In this document: positions 50,079-52,500 of the stretch, in pieces
How the letters are laid out: every line of letters starts with the position of its first letter
Position numbering within the stretch: position 1 is the stretch's first letter
Assembly: GCA_905221605.1 (NCBI GenBank)
Contig: CAJNDS010002427.1
Span: forward strand, 242,501-295,000
DNA length: 52,500 nucleotides
Reading direction: 5' to 3'
Source of the DNA: Symbiodinium natans
Lineage: Eukaryota; Sar; Dinophyceae; Suessiales; Symbiodiniaceae
Position numbers and translations under genes: made by a program
The notes under the pieces: model-generated
What the model was told of the DNA's origin: nothing
Seen by the model: only the letters and a program-made list of their open reading frames with translations
The model's database searches: none

Positions 50079-52070
50079 AAGCACATGACACCCTGCTAGG
50101 AGCCATTGAAACTGCACGTCTTCATAGACTGGCACCTCGGTAGTCCAACAGAGACCCTGGAAGCTCTCAGCCCCGAACTCCCCTAAATGGCATGCCACAC
50201 TATCTTCCAGGATTGCAGAGAATACCGCTTGTGCGGCCAAAACGGTCACACCAGTAGCAACCCCGTGGGTTTTTGCATTGAAGCCTGAGGAGGGCTCTTC
50301 TTGACTGACTGGCTGGCAAACCCTGAGCGTAGACTCGTAAACTTTCTCTCACAAGCAGCTCGGGACGGCAAAACCTGTAGCCCACGCTTCCGAAAAGCAG
50401 ATGTTGATGCGGCGAGATGCTGTATCTTCATAGCAATAGGAGAGGATAAACTTCAAAACACGGAAGCATTCCACTGATAAGCACAGGAACATGTTGCAAG
50501 GGAGCAAGACGGGAGCATTGAGTGAGGACTGGGGTTCGGCTTGAGCAGCGGCACGGCACGATCCACTCGAAAAGACTGTCTTGGAAGGGACATGTGCTGG
50601 AATGAACCTGTGCTTATTGTTGGCCTAATCATATGGGAGCGTGGCGAGAGTGACTTCTTAGTCACGTTGTTGGTGGATCATATTGTGACGAACAACAGGT
50701 TCGAGTTGGCCCCAGGGGTAGCCATCATGTCGGGCCAGAATGGGCCCAACACACCGCCACACGCACACACGCATCACAAGAGCACGCATGAAATGCAGAA
50801 AGAACACACGCACCCGCACATTGACCTGCCCCGCCATGAGCAGCCATGCGCAGCCATGCGCACCCATGCGCACCCATGCGCAGGCACCCACGCGAACCAA
50901 TAGCGATGGAGTCCAGACCCTAGTGCATGGTGAGGCTGGGCTTTCAAGACCCTGCTCTCACATGAACCCACACACAAGGGGCCGGCAACGAGGGATTGAG
51001 GGCCATCTGCGCCATCCCCGTCGCCAAAGCCTCAAGGAACCTCCAAAAGCCCCCGAGGGACGGACGGCACCGAACTGCCAAGGTGCTCTGAACAGACCGG
51101 GGCATGAGACCCGAAAGACGCCAGGAATGGCAGGGAAGTGATACTGGTGACCCTCGTGAGAGTCAGTTTTGGACACATGCCCCCCCCCCCTTTGCCCTCT
51201 TGCAAGATGCCTGGGCAGGGTTGAAGAATAAGGGGTGAGACACGAACATGAAGGCAAAGGTTGGGAGGCTAGTCCCTGGAAGTTGCACTAGCTTGGGCAC
51301 CTAAAGCCTCTAGCCCTCCAATTTCAAGCCAAGTGGCTCTGCACGCACGCACCGAACAGCGTGAAGAGATGGGGGGCAAAAGCCTTCTCAAACTTTTTGA
51401 CCTCGGAGGACAAGGGCTTTGCTAGGATTTGGGTCCACACCTGCACAATCACTAGCAGTTGACAAAGGCCAGGAAAAACCTGAAAGAACCGAGTTTCCTT
51501 CCAAGAGCCCTCTGACGGAAGTCGAGCTTAAAACGTGCGTACAAGCCTCCACGAAAAGCAACAACACGTGATAACAACTCAAAGCCAGAAACACGTTCCA
51601 TCCCCAAACCCCCCAACTCCCCAAACTTCTCGAACCTCTCAAAGTCCTAGCCAAGCCAACCACCCAAACCCCTAGAACTTTCCAAAACCCTAGCCCTCAA
51701 GCGCTAGAGCTGCCAACGCCCGGTCGAGATGCAGTGTGAAAGGAATGTCGTCTTATGTGTTGAGGGGCTTCTTGCACAAAAGATAGATGCTGGTCTTTCA
51801 TGACAACAGCCAAAACAAGTTCGAAGACAAAAAAGACCTTCATGCTGTCGACTACGTAGCTTGAGGCCGACGTACATAGCCGAACCGAAAGCCGGAGAAC
51901 CCAAATCCCTATCTGGGCTTCCTACACATCTGAATTCTAGAAAAAACACAAAGCCCTCAGCAATATGCTCAATCTCATGCACACAACAAGTCTGGGACAC
52001 TGACTACGCTACCGTCCTCCTTCTCTGCGTGCCGCATAATGGAGTCGATCACGAAGAGCAAATTCTCCTG
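50079..52070. other. Unassigned stretch
   Basis: No gene recognised in 2 kb. CA-rich sequence lies at 50751-50815, with a 10-bp repeat next to it and a run of about 11 C near 51180. Confidence 0.5.
50841..50882 (+). repeat. 10-bp tandem repeat
   Basis: Four units of CASCCATGCG. Confidence 0.93.
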
Positions 52071-52140
52071 TTTAGGGTTTAGGGTTGAGGGTTGAGGGTT
52101 GAGGTTTAGGTTCAGGGTTCAGGGTTCAGGGTTTAGGGTT
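52071..52140 (+). repeat. Variant telomere array (TTGAGGG, TTCAGGG, TTTAGGG)
   Basis: About 10 units arranged in blocks: canonical, then TTGAGGG, then TTCAGGG, then canonical. Confidence 0.94.
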
Positions 52141-52500
52141 CTGAAGTGGAGCTGTTGCATTGCCAGATGCGGGTCTTGCATGTTAGCAAGAAGGGATTGC
52201 GAACTCTTTCTGGGCATTGTCCGGGATTGTGTTGCACGTACTTTTGTGAACCAGGAGCATCCAGCTCTAATCGAACATTCAGCATTTCTTTTAAACTTGA
52301 TTGGGCCGTTCGGAAGATTTGAACGTGCGTTCACTCTTAAATTGCAAACGTTACCAGCAGCCGACATGGGTGTGTTGTCCCTGGCGCCGCACGGACTATG
52401 GGCTTGGACCCGAACCCATAGAAGCCCATAGAAGCCCGATGGGCCCACTACGAGTGACGTCCGAAGGCAACGCACGATAACACCACATGAATGATGCATG
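52141..52500. other. Unassigned window end
   Basis: No gene recognised. Confidence 0.5.

Overview
The window looks like nuclear DNA of a eukaryotic protist with a large, repeat-rich genome, most likely a dinoflagellate. Three things suggest this. Plant/alveolate-type telomere repeats (TTTAGGG/CCCTAAA) are scattered through the interior in about 41 separate short arrays. There is a long APE/RT/RNase H retrotransposon. Recognisable cellular genes, rRNA, tRNA and bacterial-style operons are absent. The assignment is an inference, because no marker gene is present.

The only convincing coding region is a non-LTR (LINE-type) retrotransposon on the + strand, about 40493-48364, flanked by an identical 15-bp target-site duplication. 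It carries three consecutive reading frames. ORF1 has a Ulp1/C48-like cysteine protease domain and a CCCH zinc finger. ORF2 has an undefined N-terminal region and a C-terminal coiled coil. ORF3 has an AP endonuclease, reverse transcriptase, CCHC finger, RNase H and an unassigned C-terminal domain. ORF2 overlaps ORF1 in the -1 frame. ORF3 is in the same frame as ORF2 and is separated from it by one TGA in the context TGA-CTA-G. Neither ORF2 nor ORF3 has a usable in-frame ATG near its start, so the element looks like a one-start polyprotein made by recoding, or a lightly damaged copy of one.

The rest (1-40.4 kb and 48.4-52.5 kb) is non-genic repeat mosaic. It contains: (i) about 3.5 kb of interstitial telomere arrays, roughly one per 1.1 kb, eight of which form cassettes of (CCCTAAA)n, a 77-110 bp insert, then (TTTAGGG)n; (ii) a recent tandem duplication of a 1.13-1.22 kb unit at 4.2-7.2 kb with a diverged fourth copy; (iii) several families of roughly 90-120 bp, often palindromic, MITE-like elements; (iv) a short degenerate motif whose + strand reads GEVGxGT or SVGTG, present about 20 times; (v) a 20-copy, 21-bp minisatellite running into about 490 bp of nearly pure C/A; and (vi) assorted microsatellites and homopolymers.

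Many open frames of 60-235 codons exist here, but none showed a recognisable domain, and many overlap frames on the other strand or run through telomere repeats. They are not annotated as genes. The cassettes, the MITE-like families and the recoding-type retrotransposon are the parts most worth following up.
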